Assembly: GCA_905215625.1 (NCBI GenBank)
Contig: CAJMQQ010000023.1
Coordinates: forward strand, 1-38,751
Length of the DNA stretch: 38,751 bases
From: an uncultured bacterium
GTDB lineage: Bacteria > Bacillota > Clostridia > Lachnospirales > Lachnospiraceae
Reading direction: 5' to 3'
Position 1 is the first letter of the stretch; each line of letters starts with the position of its first letter. The position numbers and the translations under genes are program-made. Positions 1 through 7,787 of the stretch are shown here, piece by piece. The notes under the pieces are model-generated. The model was not told the origin of the DNA and made no database searches. It worked only from the letters and a program-made list of their open reading frames with translations.

Positions 1-766
1 GAAAGACCATTTCGGTATTTACCATATCTGTGGCAAAGAACAGCCGGTCTGCATAGGTTTCTAAGAATTCCAGGCCAAAGGCCGGATCCCGCATAATGGC
101 GCATCCGGCGCTGTTGGCGCTTAAATCTCCATACAGATTAGGATATTTTCCGAATAGTTCCGGAACCCGTCCGCCTGGAATAACAGGGCCTTTTCCCCAT
201 TGATTCCGGCTCTCTTTGTCTGTAGGTGCATCTGCGCTCATTTCAATCCAGAAGGTCTGGCTGTGACCAAGAAATAGTGTGTGAGGGTGGCGTTTTAAGC
301 AGGTTTCCAAAAGAGGAAGGCCAGGGTCATCTACGACGCCATAGCTGTAGCCAGTTTCTGGGCTCATATGGAAGGTAACAGGAAGACTTAATTTTCCAGC
401 CGCCTCAAATATGGCATTGAAAAAGGGATCGTCCAGCCTCCGGTTTATCATCAGTTCTCCGATGCCGACAGCGCCTTTTTCTTTGCAGGCAGCCAGCCGG
501 TCGTAGACGGTTTCTAAATTTCCGTCATAATCCAGATTGCACATCCAGGCATAATGCTCTGGGTCCACTGCGGCAATCCGGCAGTTTTCTTCATTGGAGC
601 CCATAGGCATAGGGAAAGCACTTTCCCCGCTGGACATGAGCACGCCTTTTCCGATTCCCAGTTCTTCTAAATGAGGCAGCATTTCTTTGTAGCTGCTTAC
701 TAATAGAGTATCACTTTTGGGAATAGAATCAAAGCTTAAATGCAGATGCAAATCAATTTTTTTCAT
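1..766 (-). CDS. Amidohydrolase-family TIM-barrel metal hydrolase, partial (C-terminus outside window)
   Basis: The first 255 residues are visible, read from the ATG at 766; the 3' end is cut by the window edge. The protein opens with MKKIDLHLHL, giving the HxH metal pair H7/H9 of the amidohydrolase superfamily. Later come a conserved histidine in TFHMS, another in LGHSQ, and an aspartate in FATDM near the edge, the expected order of ligands in the amidohydrolase 2 (PF04909) type. The ATG has a good ribosome binding site (CCGGAGGAAC). It lies 46 bases downstream of the GPH transporter on the same strand, so the two are probably co-transcribed and this enzyme probably acts on the imported compound. 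Family members include hydrolases and decarboxylases, so the reaction is not predictable here. Confidence 0.82.
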   Translation of the reverse strand, partial: MKKIDLHLHLSFDSIPKSDTLLVSSYKEMLPHLEELGIGKGVLMSSGESAFPMPMGSNEENCRIAAVDPEHYAWMCNLDYDGNLETVYDRLAACKEKGAVGIGELMINRRLDDPFFNAIFEAAGKLSLPVTFHMSPETGYSYGVVDDPGLPLLETCLKRHPHTLFLGHSQTFWIEMSADAPTDKESRNQWGKGPVIPGGRVPELFGKYPNLYGDLSANSAGCAIMRDPAFGLEFLETYADRLFFATDMVNTEMVF

Positions 767-812
767 AGGTTTTGTTCCTCCGGTTTTTGAGGTACGGACA
801 AATGGTTCTTAA

Positions 813-2192
813 TTAGTTCTGGGCATTCCGGCGTTTGGCCAAGGCTGCATACATTTCAGCCGTTTTCTTCTGATCCAGATTGAAGATAAGACCGATTCCG
901 ATAAGCTCCAGAATACAGGTAATAACCGGAACTGCGTTTACCAGATAGTAAATGTTGTTGACAGTTGCCGCGCTCTGTACAGCGCCTACGCCGGAAATAT
1001 ATCCAATTGCAGCCAGTGCGGATGCAGCTCCGGTGGAAGCGATGGTAGAACCAATCTTACGGCTGAACGTATAAAGGCTGTACATACTTCCGTCTGCGCG
1101 GAAATTCATTTTCCATTCACTGTAGTCCAGACAGTCGGTAACCAGAGCCCAGATTAAGATGGTGAAAGCAGTCTGCCCGATAGTAGCTAACAGATTCAAA
1201 ATCGTGTAAAGCAGTGCGCTCTCAATCGGGAACAGTAAAATGTAAGCGGAAAGCAGCAGGTTGTAGGTACTCATAACCAGGATTACATTTCTCTTTCCAA
1301 ATTTCTGTACAATCTTAGGAACCAGGATAAAGCAGATAATCATAACTGGAAGGGTTCCGATACTTGCCAGGGTCATCAGGCTGGTGTCCTGATAGAATTC
1401 TTTGTAAATGTAGCTTCTTAACTGGCCGCTTCCAGTGATGTAAAGCATACTTCCGATGGTTGCAACCATAACGCCGATTAACGGACGGTTCTTGACTGCA
1501 GCTTTTAATACGTTTCCATAGTTGAATTTTTCACCTTCCTGCTTTGGCTGGCGGACACGTTCTATGGTCAGATTACATAACAGAAGGTAAGAAATAATAC
1601 ACAGAATGCCGAATATTACTGCAATCAGGGTAAAACGCTCTGGAATAATATTGGAATCCTTGTCAAAACAGAAAATCGGAACAACGGAAAGCGCGCCGAT
1701 TCCGACTACAGTACCGCCGATACTTCTTGCTCTGGAAAGTTTGGAACGGTCAATCGGATCCGCAGAAACAACGCTTGCCATAGCGCCGAACGGCATACTG
1801 GTTCCGGTATAGGCCATTCCATAGAATACATAAGCAAATGCTACCCATGCATGAAGGGCAATTCCCTCAAATGGAACGTTGGAAAAACATAAAACGCCGG
1901 AAAGCGCCAGAGGGATCATAAACAGCTTTACCCATGGTTTGAACTTGTCGCCGCTGTTTCCAAGTTTCCAGCGGTCTGGGAAAGAACCCATAATCGGGTC
2001 GTTAATTGCGTCCCAGAGACGGGCAGCTAAAAACAGGCCGGCCATCCATCCTGGCGAAATTCCCAGAACATAGGTACAGAATGTAAGAAAATAGGCATCT
2101 ACGAACAGGTTTACGAAGCTTCCGGCCATATCCCCGAAGACATAACCGAGCTGGTCCTTTACTCCAAAGGGGCGTAAAGATTTGTCATTCAT
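813..2192 (-). CDS. GPH-family (MelB/UidB-like) sugar:cation symporter
   Basis: A 459-residue, very hydrophobic protein with about twelve membrane segments. The N-terminal stretch resembles glycoside-pentoside-hexuronide:cation symporters, with the charged loop ARLWDAINDPIMG after the second helix, as in MelB, UidB and XylP relatives. Length is typical of the family. It would import a glycoside, pentose or uronide with Na+ or H+ across the cytoplasmic membrane; the substrate cannot be told. Start: ATG with AGGAGG about 8 bases upstream. It is the first gene of a minus-strand unit with the amidohydrolase and is transcribed away from the AraC regulator, which probably controls it. A sigma-A-type promoter lies at 2257-2286. 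Confidence 0.88.
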   Translation of the reverse strand: MNDKSLRPFGVKDQLGYVFGDMAGSFVNLFVDAYFLTFCTYVLGISPGWMAGLFLAARLWDAINDPIMGSFPDRWKLGNSGDKFKPWVKLFMIPLALSGVLCFSNVPFEGIALHAWVAFAYVFYGMAYTGTSMPFGAMASVVSADPIDRSKLSRARSIGGTVVGIGALSVVPIFCFDKDSNIIPERFTLIAVIFGILCIISYLLLCNLTIERVRQPKQEGEKFNYGNVLKAAVKNRPLIGVMVATIGSMLYITGSGQLRSYIYKEFYQDTSLMTLASIGTLPVMIICFILVPKIVQKFGKRNVILVMSTYNLLLSAYILLFPIESALLYTILNLLATIGQTAFTILIWALVTDCLDYSEWKMNFRADGSMYSLYTFSRKIGSTIASTGAASALAAIGYISGVGAVQSAATVNNIYYLVNAVPVITCILELIGIGLIFNLDQKKTAEMYAALAKRRNAQN

Positions 2193-2256
2193 AACGTTTT
2201 CCTCCTTGCTGCGGCAGATAACCGCAAACCATTGTCTTGTGTTGTGTGTTAAGAAT

Positions 2257-2286
2257 ACTATACCGTTATTACAATTACTATTACAA
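2257..2286 (-). promoter_or_regulatory. Promoter of the GPH transporter/amidohydrolase unit
   Basis: On the minus strand the -35 is TTGTAA (2281-2286) and the -10 is TATAGT (2257-2262), with an 18-base spacer. The predicted 5' leader is about 55 bases. The -35 overlaps the second copy of an ATTACAA direct repeat that could be the regulator's site. Confidence 0.6.
2268..2286. repeat. ATTACAA direct repeat, possible AraC-type operator
   Basis: ATTACAA occurs at 2268-2274 and 2280-2286, a 12-base period, between the divergent promoters of the transporter and the AraC regulator. AraC-family activators usually bind direct repeats near or overlapping the -35 of their target, which fits the position. 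The link to this regulator is inference, and the surrounding DNA is A+T-rich, so chance is possible. Confidence 0.35.
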
Positions 2287-2301
2287 ATATCGCATAATAT
2301 A

Positions 2302-2330
2302 TTGCAAATTCAGCCAAACTGGATTATGAT
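2302..2330 (+). promoter_or_regulatory. Promoter of the AraC-family regulator
   Basis: TTGCAA (2302-2307), 17-base spacer, TATGAT (2325-2330). The start codon at 2358 follows a short leader with a weak AAAGGG ribosome binding site. Confidence 0.65.
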
Positions 2331-2357
2331 TACAGAGAGAAAGGGAAAGAAAAAGCA

Positions 2358-3299
2358 ATGAAATTATCGGAAATGCAAAAATATAAAGAGCTGGTTTCTG
2401 CACACCAGAGATCGGAAATCAGCAATGAAGAACTGCAGAAAGCGTTTATTGCAGCCGGAGCGATTTTGTCCAATCTTTATCAGGAAATAGAGATGGACTC
2501 GGATTCTGTAGACTGCCATGATGATGTGAATTATACGAAAGACAGCGTCCAGCTTCACAGCCATACTTTTTATGAGATGTTATATTGCTGCAGCGGAAAT
2601 GTACAGTATCTGCTGGGAGCAGAACGGTACCGGGTTCACAGGGGGGATATTATTTTCATACCGCCGGGAATCAGCCACAGACCGCTGTACTTAGACCAGC
2701 TTGCAGAACCCTATTCCCGCTATGTTATATGGATTCATCCGGAATTTATGAAGAATATCCAGCAATTTTTAGGGTTCACCTCATTATCGGATCCAGTTCT
2801 TTTAAGGACCCAGGACAGTGGATGGGAGTATCTGGAAAGGTATTTCCAATCTGCCTGCAAGGAGGCAGAAATCAGACAGGAGGGGTTTGAAGCCTGCATT
2901 TCTTCCATAACGGTACAGCTTTTAATCCATCTGACTAGGGCGTGTACCCACAGCAAGGCTATGGCGCCGCTGACCGAGAAAAAAGAGCTGCTGGATGAGC
3001 TGATTCGTTATATAGAAGATCACCTGGCTGAAAAAATAACGTTAAAATCAGCAGCCGCTAATTTTTACATCAGTGAGCGGGCTGTATCCCGCCTGTTCAG
3101 TGAAAAAATGGACGTTAGTTTTTACCGGTATGTGACCCAGCGCCGGCTAATTGCTGCCAAAACCAGAATTATCAATGGTGAATCATTAGAAACCATAGGA
3201 GAACAGGTAGGATTTTCTGACTATTCTACCTTTTATAGGGCGTTCAAACAGGCGTTTTCCATATCGCCCCAGCAGTTTAAAAAATTGCAGAAGGTATAA
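2358..3299 (+). CDS. AraC-family transcriptional regulator with N-terminal cupin domain
   Basis: A 313-residue protein. Residues ~60-125 look like an AraC-type cupin sensor (HSHTFYEMLYCCSG, later RGDIIFIPPGISH). The last ~100 residues form the paired helix-turn-helix DNA-binding domain: EDHLAEKITLKSAAANFYIS then the conserved IGEQVGFSDYSTFYRAFK. It is divergent from the GPH transporter and amidohydrolase genes and shares their 165-base control region, so it is most likely their local, substrate-responsive regulator. The ligand is unknown. Whether it activates or represses cannot be read from the sequence; most family members of this layout activate. Confidence 0.92.
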   Translation: MKLSEMQKYKELVSAHQRSEISNEELQKAFIAAGAILSNLYQEIEMDSDSVDCHDDVNYTKDSVQLHSHTFYEMLYCCSGNVQYLLGAERYRVHRGDIIFIPPGISHRPLYLDQLAEPYSRYVIWIHPEFMKNIQQFLGFTSLSDPVLLRTQDSGWEYLERYFQSACKEAEIRQEGFEACISSITVQLLIHLTRACTHSKAMAPLTEKKELLDELIRYIEDHLAEKITLKSAAANFYISERAVSRLFSEKMDVSFYRYVTQRRLIAAKTRIINGESLETIGEQVGFSDYSTFYRAFKQAFSISPQQFKKLQKV

Positions 3300-3339
3300 A
3301 AAATACCCCGCCTGCTGCACGAAGCCAGCAGGCAAGGTA
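3298..3339 (-). terminator. Intrinsic terminator for the small minus-strand gene
   Basis: Arms TACC..GCCTGCTG (3304-3317) and CAGCAGGC..GGTA (3326-3339) pair with one two-base internal mismatch. Read on the minus strand the hairpin is followed at once by six U (3298-3303). Read on the plus strand there is no good T tract, so it serves mainly the gene at 3411-3656, though it also sits just after the AraC stop codon. Confidence 0.75.
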
Positions 3340-3410
3340 TTAAAAAGGGGAGGATAAGTAGTTAAATTTCTCTTTTGTGTACACCCATAGTATAGCCCTG
3401 GCTGAAAATT

Positions 3411-3656
3411 TTATACAGCAGAACCATTATTTTTTTCCAGATTAGATAAGCTGCGAATCAGTTCAATATCCGAATCGTTTAATTTTAAGTTGGCAGACAG
3501 GGGTTCGCCGTCCGGAGTGGTAACGGTCACCTCCATAATGGTGCCTTCTGTAATATTTTTACGGGAAACGGCCTGAAGGAAGCTGATAAACTTGGGATGG
3601 TTTGCCTGAAAGGTCAGGATGCGTTCTCTCAGTCCGAGAAAATCCATTGGATTCAT
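3411..3656 (-). CDS. Small conserved-looking protein of unknown function (81 aa)
   Basis: I do not recognise the family. The product is soluble, without a signal peptide or membrane segment: an N-terminal helical part (MDFLGLRERILTFQANH), a central strand-like part with TIMEVTVTTPDGE, and a C-terminal SDIELIRSLSNLEK helix. It is a real gene by context: its own promoter at 3692-3719, a good GAAAGGAG ribosome binding site, an ATG at 3656, and its own terminator at 3298-3339. It is monocistronic and divergent from the phosphofructokinase gene, with which it shares promoter DNA. Confidence 0.72.
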   Translation of the reverse strand: MNPMDFLGLRERILTFQANHPKFISFLQAVSRKNITEGTIMEVTVTTPDGEPLSANLKLNDSDIELIRSLSNLEKNNGSAV

Positions 3657-3691
3657 AATGAAAAGTCTCCTTTCGTGTTCTTGCTACGTGC

Positions 3692-3719
3692 AGTATAGCA
3701 TAGATTTGGGACTTGTCAA
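3692..3719 (-). promoter_or_regulatory. Promoter of the 81-aa gene
   Basis: Minus strand TTGACA (3714-3719), 16-base spacer, TATACT (3692-3697). The -35 is almost the same DNA as the -35 of the divergent phosphofructokinase promoter. Confidence 0.75.
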
Positions 3720-3741
3720 TTAGAATCCTTTCCGCTACAAT
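3713..3741 (+). promoter_or_regulatory. Promoter of the phosphofructokinase gene
   Basis: TTGTCA (3713-3718), 17-base spacer, TACAAT (3736-3741), about 35 bases before the start codon. It overlaps the -35 of the divergent promoter by five bases. Confidence 0.7.
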
Positions 3742-3776
3742 AAGGGATAGAGAGTAATAAAGAGGAGAAGATACCT

Positions 3777-4994
3777 ATGAGGAAAAATATTATTGTCGGC
3801 CAGTCCGGCGGTCCGACAGCAGTGATCAACGCCAGTCTGTATGGGGTAATTAAAGAAGGAATCGCCCATGGAGACCAGATTGGAGCCGTATATGGAATGA
3901 TTCATGGCATAGAAGGCTTTATGGCAGGGAGAGTGATGGAGTTGTCTGCATTAGAAGAGGAAGAACTGGAACTTTTAAAGCTGACTCCTGCCGCTTATTT
4001 AGGTTCCTGCCGTTATAAGCTGCCAGAGGATTTAAGCGACATCTGCTACCAGGAATTATTTGAAAAATTCCGCCAGATGGATATTGGATATTTCTTTTAT
4101 ATCGGCGGCAATGATTCCATGGATACGGTAAGCAAGCTGGCAAGATACGCAGCTTCCAATGCCATTGACGTAAAGGTAATCGGCATTCCAAAGACTATTG
4201 ACAATGACCTGATTATGACCGACCATACTCCTGGATACGGCAGTGCGGCAAAATACGTCGCTTCTACAGTCCGTGAGATTGTACTGGATTCTTCCGTATA
4301 CCAGCAGAAAACCGTTACCATCGTGGAACTGATGGGACGCCATGCAGGATGGCTGACCGCTGCCAGCGTTTTAGCCAGAAAGCACAAAGACGACAATCCG
4401 CTGCTTGTTTACCTTCCGGAGACCAATTTTGACATGGAGCAGTTTGCCCATGACGTAGAAGAAGCCCTAAAGAAGCAGCCCAATGTGATTATCTGCATTT
4501 CCGAAGGAATTTCCGATGACAGAGGCCAGTTTATCTGCGAATATGCAGACGAGGCCAGACTGGATACCTTTGGCCATAAGATGCTGACCGGAAGCGGAAA
4601 GATTCTGGAAAACTTTGTCCGCGACCGGTTTGGAGTGAAGGTGCGCTCCGTTGAGTTAAATGTCAGTCAGCGCTGTTCCGGTATGGTAGCTTCCAAGACA
4701 GACATTGAAGAAGCAGCTCTGGCAGGCGCCTGGGGTGTGAGAAAGGCGTTAGAGGGAGTAACCGGCCAGATGATTGCTTTTCACCGCAAGTCTGACAGCC
4801 CATATGAGATGGAATGCGTAACCGTAGACGTCAACCAGGTCTGCAACCAGGAAAAGAAATTCCCGTCCCAGTGGATTACCAAAAATGGTACCGATGTAAG
4901 CGACGAGTTCCGGATCTATGCCCTTCCGCTGATTCAGGGAGAACTGGAGAGAAAAATGGAAAACGGCCTGCCTTTATACGCACATCGGCGTTAG
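3777..4994 (+). CDS. pfp: Phosphofructokinase, pyrophosphate-dependent type
   Basis: 405 residues, cytoplasmic glycolytic enzyme phosphorylating fructose 6-phosphate to fructose 1,6-bisphosphate. N-terminal GQSGGPTAVINAS is the phosphate-donor loop. In ATP-dependent PfkA the motifs are GGDGS and PGTIDND; here they are GGNDS (residues 110-114, Asp at the position of Gly104) and PKTIDND (138-144, Lys at Gly124). Asp plus Lys at these two sites is the known signature of PPi-dependent enzymes because it blocks the ATP alpha-phosphate pocket. MGRHAGW (186-192) is the substrate-binding motif. Start: ATG after AGAGGAGAAG. Monocistronic, with its own promoter. PPi use would make the step reversible and save ATP, which suits an anaerobe; donor choice is inferred from the residues only. 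Confidence 0.92.
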   Translation: MRKNIIVGQSGGPTAVINASLYGVIKEGIAHGDQIGAVYGMIHGIEGFMAGRVMELSALEEEELELLKLTPAAYLGSCRYKLPEDLSDICYQELFEKFRQMDIGYFFYIGGNDSMDTVSKLARYAASNAIDVKVIGIPKTIDNDLIMTDHTPGYGSAAKYVASTVREIVLDSSVYQQKTVTIVELMGRHAGWLTAASVLARKHKDDNPLLVYLPETNFDMEQFAHDVEEALKKQPNVIICISEGISDDRGQFICEYADEARLDTFGHKMLTGSGKILENFVRDRFGVKVRSVELNVSQRCSGMVASKTDIEEAALAGAWGVRKALEGVTGQMIAFHRKSDSPYEMECVTVDVNQVCNQEKKFPSQWITKNGTDVSDEFRIYALPLIQGELERKMENGLPLYAHRR

Positions 4995-5001
4995 AAAAGA
5001 C

Positions 5002-5031
5002 TTTACAACAAACATAGTTTTGTTATATACT
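5002..5031 (+). promoter_or_regulatory. Promoter of the SEC-C gene and possibly the downstream methyltransferase-hslO pair
   Basis: TTTACA (5002-5007), 18-base spacer, TATACT (5026-5031), lying just after the phosphofructokinase stop. No second promoter is evident before the methyltransferase, so transcription of that pair may depend on reading through the hairpins at 5635-5704. Confidence 0.65.
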
Positions 5032-5083
5032 ATGGCCTAGAGGCGTTTGCCCAGAAATACTGATAAAAAGGATGGATGATAGA

Positions 5084-5593
5084 ATGGCTATTTTAGATAC
5101 CTGGAGAAATCTGGCCTATGGTGATGGCTTAGATGATAAAAAGAGAGAAGAACTGTGGACTGGATACTTTACTATTGAAAAAGGAATTTACGAGCAGATC
5201 CTTTCCAATCCAACAGAAGTGATTACCGGTACCGTAAAGGAACTGGCTGAAAAGTACAATACCGAGCTGTTAATCATGGTCGGCTTTTTAGACGGCATCA
5301 ATGAGAGCTTAAAGGGTTATGAGAACCCAATCGATACCATGGAAGAAGATACCGAAGTCCGGATTGAGATTGATCCAGAAAAGCTTTACTACAACATGGT
5401 AGAAGCAAAGGCAAACTGGCTGTATGAACTGCCTCAGTGGGACGCTATCCTTTCTGAAGAGCGCAGAAAAGAGCTGTACAAGGAGCAGAAGGCTTCCGGC
5501 ACGATCCGTAAGGGACACAAGGTATACCCCAACGATCCATGTCCTTGTGGAAGCGGCAAGAAGTACAAAAAGTGCTGCGGCAAGAACGCATAA
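5084..5593 (+). CDS. SEC-C motif protein of unknown function (169 aa)
   Basis: The C-terminus is a clear SEC-C zinc-binding motif, PCPCGSGKKYKKCCG, with C153, C155, C164 and C165. The first ~145 residues are an acidic, helical domain that I do not recognise. SEC-C tails occur on SecA and on many small proteins and bind Zn and often ribosomes or protein partners. I chose the ATG at 5084 (MAILDTW) over the in-frame ATG at 5072: the AAAAAGG ribosome binding site touches the 5072 codon but is well spaced for 5084. It has its own promoter and is followed by a structured leader and a methyltransferase gene. Confidence 0.85.
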   Translation: MAILDTWRNLAYGDGLDDKKREELWTGYFTIEKGIYEQILSNPTEVITGTVKELAEKYNTELLIMVGFLDGINESLKGYENPIDTMEEDTEVRIEIDPEKLYYNMVEAKANWLYELPQWDAILSEERRKELYKEQKASGTIRKGHKVYPNDPCPCGSGKKYKKCCGKNA

Positions 5594-5704
5594 AATCAGG
5601 TGTTATCCGCACTGGACTGCGGAAATCAGGATAAGGGGCTGCCTTTTGGCAGCCCTATCTCTTTGTTGCCAGGCATCCGGAAAAGCTGCCAGAGGCAGGT
5701 TTTT
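5593..5704 (+). promoter_or_regulatory. Hairpin-rich leader with mutually exclusive pairings, attenuator-like
   Basis: Between the SEC-C stop and the methyltransferase start lie several self-complementary segments. TCCGC (5606-5610) can pair GCGGA (5619-5623), or TTATCC (5603-5608) can pair GGATAA (5629-5634). GGGCTGCC (5636-5643) pairs GGCAGCCC (5648-5655). CTGCC (5686-5690) pairs GGCAG (5694-5698), followed by TTTTT. The second arm GGCAGC can instead pair GCTGCC at 5685-5690, which would break both terminator-like hairpins. AAATCAGG is also repeated at 5593-5600 and 5623-5630. It could be two tandem terminators or a switch; no known riboswitch class is recognised. Confidence 0.5.
5635..5664 (+). 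terminator. Terminator hairpin after the SEC-C gene
   Basis: An eight-pair stem GGGCTGCC/GGCAGCCC (5636-5655) with a TTTT loop, followed by a moderately T-rich tail (TATCTCTTT). The weak tail suggests partial termination. Confidence 0.65.
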
Positions 5705-5734
5705 CCCGGTGTTCAGGGCGGATAGGAGGAAAAT

Positions 5735-6517
5735 ATGGACGCTTATACAAGCTTTGCGGCAGTCTATGATCTGTTCATGGACAACATTCCTTATGAGGAA
5801 TGGAGCAGATATGTAATCAGCCTGTTAGAAGAACGGGGGGTAAAAGACGGCCTGGTACTGGATCTGGGCTGCGGAACCGGAAGCCTTACCGAACTTCTGG
5901 CTGCATCCGGATATGATATGATTGGCGTGGACAATGCAGAGGAAATGCTGGAAATTGCCATGGAAAAGAAACTGGAAAGCAGCAGCGACATCCTGTATCT
6001 CCTTCAGGACATGAGAGAATTTGAACTTTACGGGACTGTCCGGGCAGTGATTAGCATCTGCGACTCCATGAACTATATCCTGGATTATGACGATCTGGTT
6101 CAGGTATTTTCTTTGGTCAATAATTACTTAGATCCAGGGGGAGTTTTTATCTTTGATTTGAACACCCGGTATAAATATGAGGAAATCCTTGGGGAATCTA
6201 CGATTGCGGAAAACAGAGAGGAAAGCAGCTTTATCTGGGATAATTATTTTGATGAGGAGTCGGGGATTAACGAGTACGATCTTACGTTGTTTATCCGCCA
6301 GGATGGGGATAATCAAACGAAAGTACCTCTGTACCGCAAATTTGAAGAGACCCATTACCAGAAAGCTTACTCCATAGAAGAGGTAAAACAGGCATTAGAA
6401 GAAGCCGGCCTGGTATTGGAAGCCTGTTACGACGCATTTACCAAAGATGCGCCAAGGCCGGACAGTGACCGGATTTATATCATTGCCAGAGAACACGGAA
6501 AGAAATTAGAAGAATAG
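5735..6517 (+). CDS. Class I SAM-dependent methyltransferase
   Basis: 260 residues with a standard Rossmann methyltransferase fold. Motif I is VLDLGCGTG (41-49), followed by GVD with the acidic ribose-binding residue D66, then a DMREFEL-type motif and a VFIFDLNTRYK strand. The N-terminal YTSFAAVYDLFMD is typical of small-molecule or tRNA-type methyltransferases of this superfamily. The acceptor cannot be deduced. Start: ATG after TAGGAGGAAA. The stop is 16 bases before hslO, so the two are almost certainly one operon. No promoter is visible directly upstream. Confidence 0.9.
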   Translation: MDAYTSFAAVYDLFMDNIPYEEWSRYVISLLEERGVKDGLVLDLGCGTGSLTELLAASGYDMIGVDNAEEMLEIAMEKKLESSSDILYLLQDMREFELYGTVRAVISICDSMNYILDYDDLVQVFSLVNNYLDPGGVFIFDLNTRYKYEEILGESTIAENREESSFIWDNYFDEESGINEYDLTLFIRQDGDNQTKVPLYRKFEETHYQKAYSIEEVKQALEEAGLVLEACYDAFTKDAPRPDSDRIYIIAREHGKKLEE

Positions 6518-6533
6518 GAAGAGAGGTTAAACT

Positions 6534-7412
6534 ATGTCTGATTATATCATTCGTGCAACTGCAGCGGAAGGTCAGATTCGCGCATTTGCATCTACCACAA
6601 GAGAACTGGTGGAATATGCCCGTCAGGCTCACAATACCAGCCCTGTGGCAACCGCTGCTTTAGGACGTCTGCTTACTGCCGGCGGAATGATGGGAATTAC
6701 CATGAAGGGAGAAAACGATCTGCTGACTTTAAAAATTCAGGGAGACGGCCCGATAGAGGGATTGACTGTAACGGCAGATTCTAAGGGACGGGTCAAAGGC
6801 TATGCCTATAATCCTTCCGTTATGCTTCCTCCCAATGCAAAGGGAAAGCTGGATGTAGGCGGCGCATTGGGCGTAGGCGTTTTAAGCGTTATTAAGGATA
6901 TTGGATTAAAAGAGCCTTATGTGGGACAGACTATCCTGGTAACCGGAGAGATTGCAGAGGATTTGACCTATTATTATGCCACTTCCGAACAGACCCCTTC
7001 TTCCGTTGCATTAGGCGTGCTGATGAACAAAGACAATACGGTACGTCAGGCAGGCGGATTTATGATTCAGCTGATGCCTGGTGCATCTGACGAAATTATC
7101 GACAAGCTGGAGGCGCGTCTGGGAGAGATTACTTCCATTACCTCTTTATTAGATGCCGGAAATACTCCGGAGATGATTTTAGATCACATTTTAGGAGATT
7201 TTGGTCTGGAGATTAATGAGACGGTAGAGACCAGCTTTTACTGCAACTGTACCAAGCAGAGAGTGGAAAAAGCCCTGGTAAGTATTGGAAAGAAAGAACT
7301 TCAGGAGATGATTGACGAGGGAAAGGAAATCGAGGTAAACTGCCATTTCTGCAATCACAACTATAAGTTTTCTGTGGAAGAATTGAAAGAACTGTTAAAA
7401 AGAGCATCCTGA
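6534..7412 (+). CDS. hslO: Hsp33 redox-regulated holdase chaperone
   Basis: 292 residues, the usual Hsp33 length. The N-terminal chaperone domain begins SDYIIRATAAEGQIRAFA. The C-terminal zinc redox switch has C237-x-C239 and C270-x-x-C273, so all four zinc-ligand cysteines are present. In the family, oxidation releases zinc and unfolds the linker, which activates ATP-independent binding of unfolding proteins in the cytoplasm. Sits second in an operon after a methyltransferase gene and ends in a strong terminator. GAAGAGAGG precedes the start. Confidence 0.97.
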   Translation: MSDYIIRATAAEGQIRAFASTTRELVEYARQAHNTSPVATAALGRLLTAGGMMGITMKGENDLLTLKIQGDGPIEGLTVTADSKGRVKGYAYNPSVMLPPNAKGKLDVGGALGVGVLSVIKDIGLKEPYVGQTILVTGEIAEDLTYYYATSEQTPSSVALGVLMNKDNTVRQAGGFMIQLMPGASDEIIDKLEARLGEITSITSLLDAGNTPEMILDHILGDFGLEINETVETSFYCNCTKQRVEKALVSIGKKELQEMIDEGKEIEVNCHFCNHNYKFSVEELKELLKRAS

Positions 7413-7443
7413 ACGGTCTAATAAATAGCCGGACAGTTCCAAA

Positions 7444-7476
7444 AAGAGCCAGCGTCTTTTGACGTTGGCTCTTGTT
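7444..7476. terminator. Strong terminator after hslO, possibly bidirectional
   Basis: AAGAGCCAGCGTC / GACGTTGGCTCTT (7444-7473) around a TTTT loop, with one G-T pair, then TGTTTG on the plus strand. On the minus strand the same hairpin is followed by TTTTT, so it could also end the convergent cold-shock transcript. Confidence 0.8.
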
Positions 7477-7569
7477 TGTAATCATTGAATCCAATATAAC
7501 TTTATTTCAATTACATAAATATGCTCTATATGATTGAAAAAGGTACACTGCTGACTAGATGATTAGAAA

Positions 7570-7767
7570 TTATAACTTGGTAACGTTGGTTGCCTGAGGT
7601 CCCTTTGCTCCGTTTACTACGTCGAACTCAACCTCTGCACCTTCGTCTAAGGACTTGAAGCCTTCCATGTTTAATCCGGAGTAATGTACGAATACGTCAT
7701 TGCCCTGCTCGTCGGAAATGAATCCGTAGCCCTTCTGGTTGTTGAACCACTTAACTGTACCTTTCAT
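7570..7767 (-). CDS. Cold-shock domain protein (CspA family, 65 aa)
   Basis: 65 residues with KWFNNQKGYGFI at the start. RNP1 is KGYGFI (12-17) and RNP2 is VFVHY (25-29), the RNA/ssDNA-binding strands of the five-stranded cold-shock barrel. The ATG at 7767 is fixed by GGAGGT six bases upstream; a longer frame exists but is only the untranslated leader. Codons are those favoured in highly expressed genes. The family acts as RNA chaperones and antiterminators. The leader carries a hairpin and U8 tract (7788-7818), and the promoter is near-consensus. Confidence 0.96.
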   Translation of the reverse strand: MKGTVKWFNNQKGYGFISDEQGNDVFVHYSGLNMEGFKSLDEGAEVEFDVVNGAKGPQATNVTKL

Positions 7768-7787
7768 TATGATACCTCCAAAGAAAT

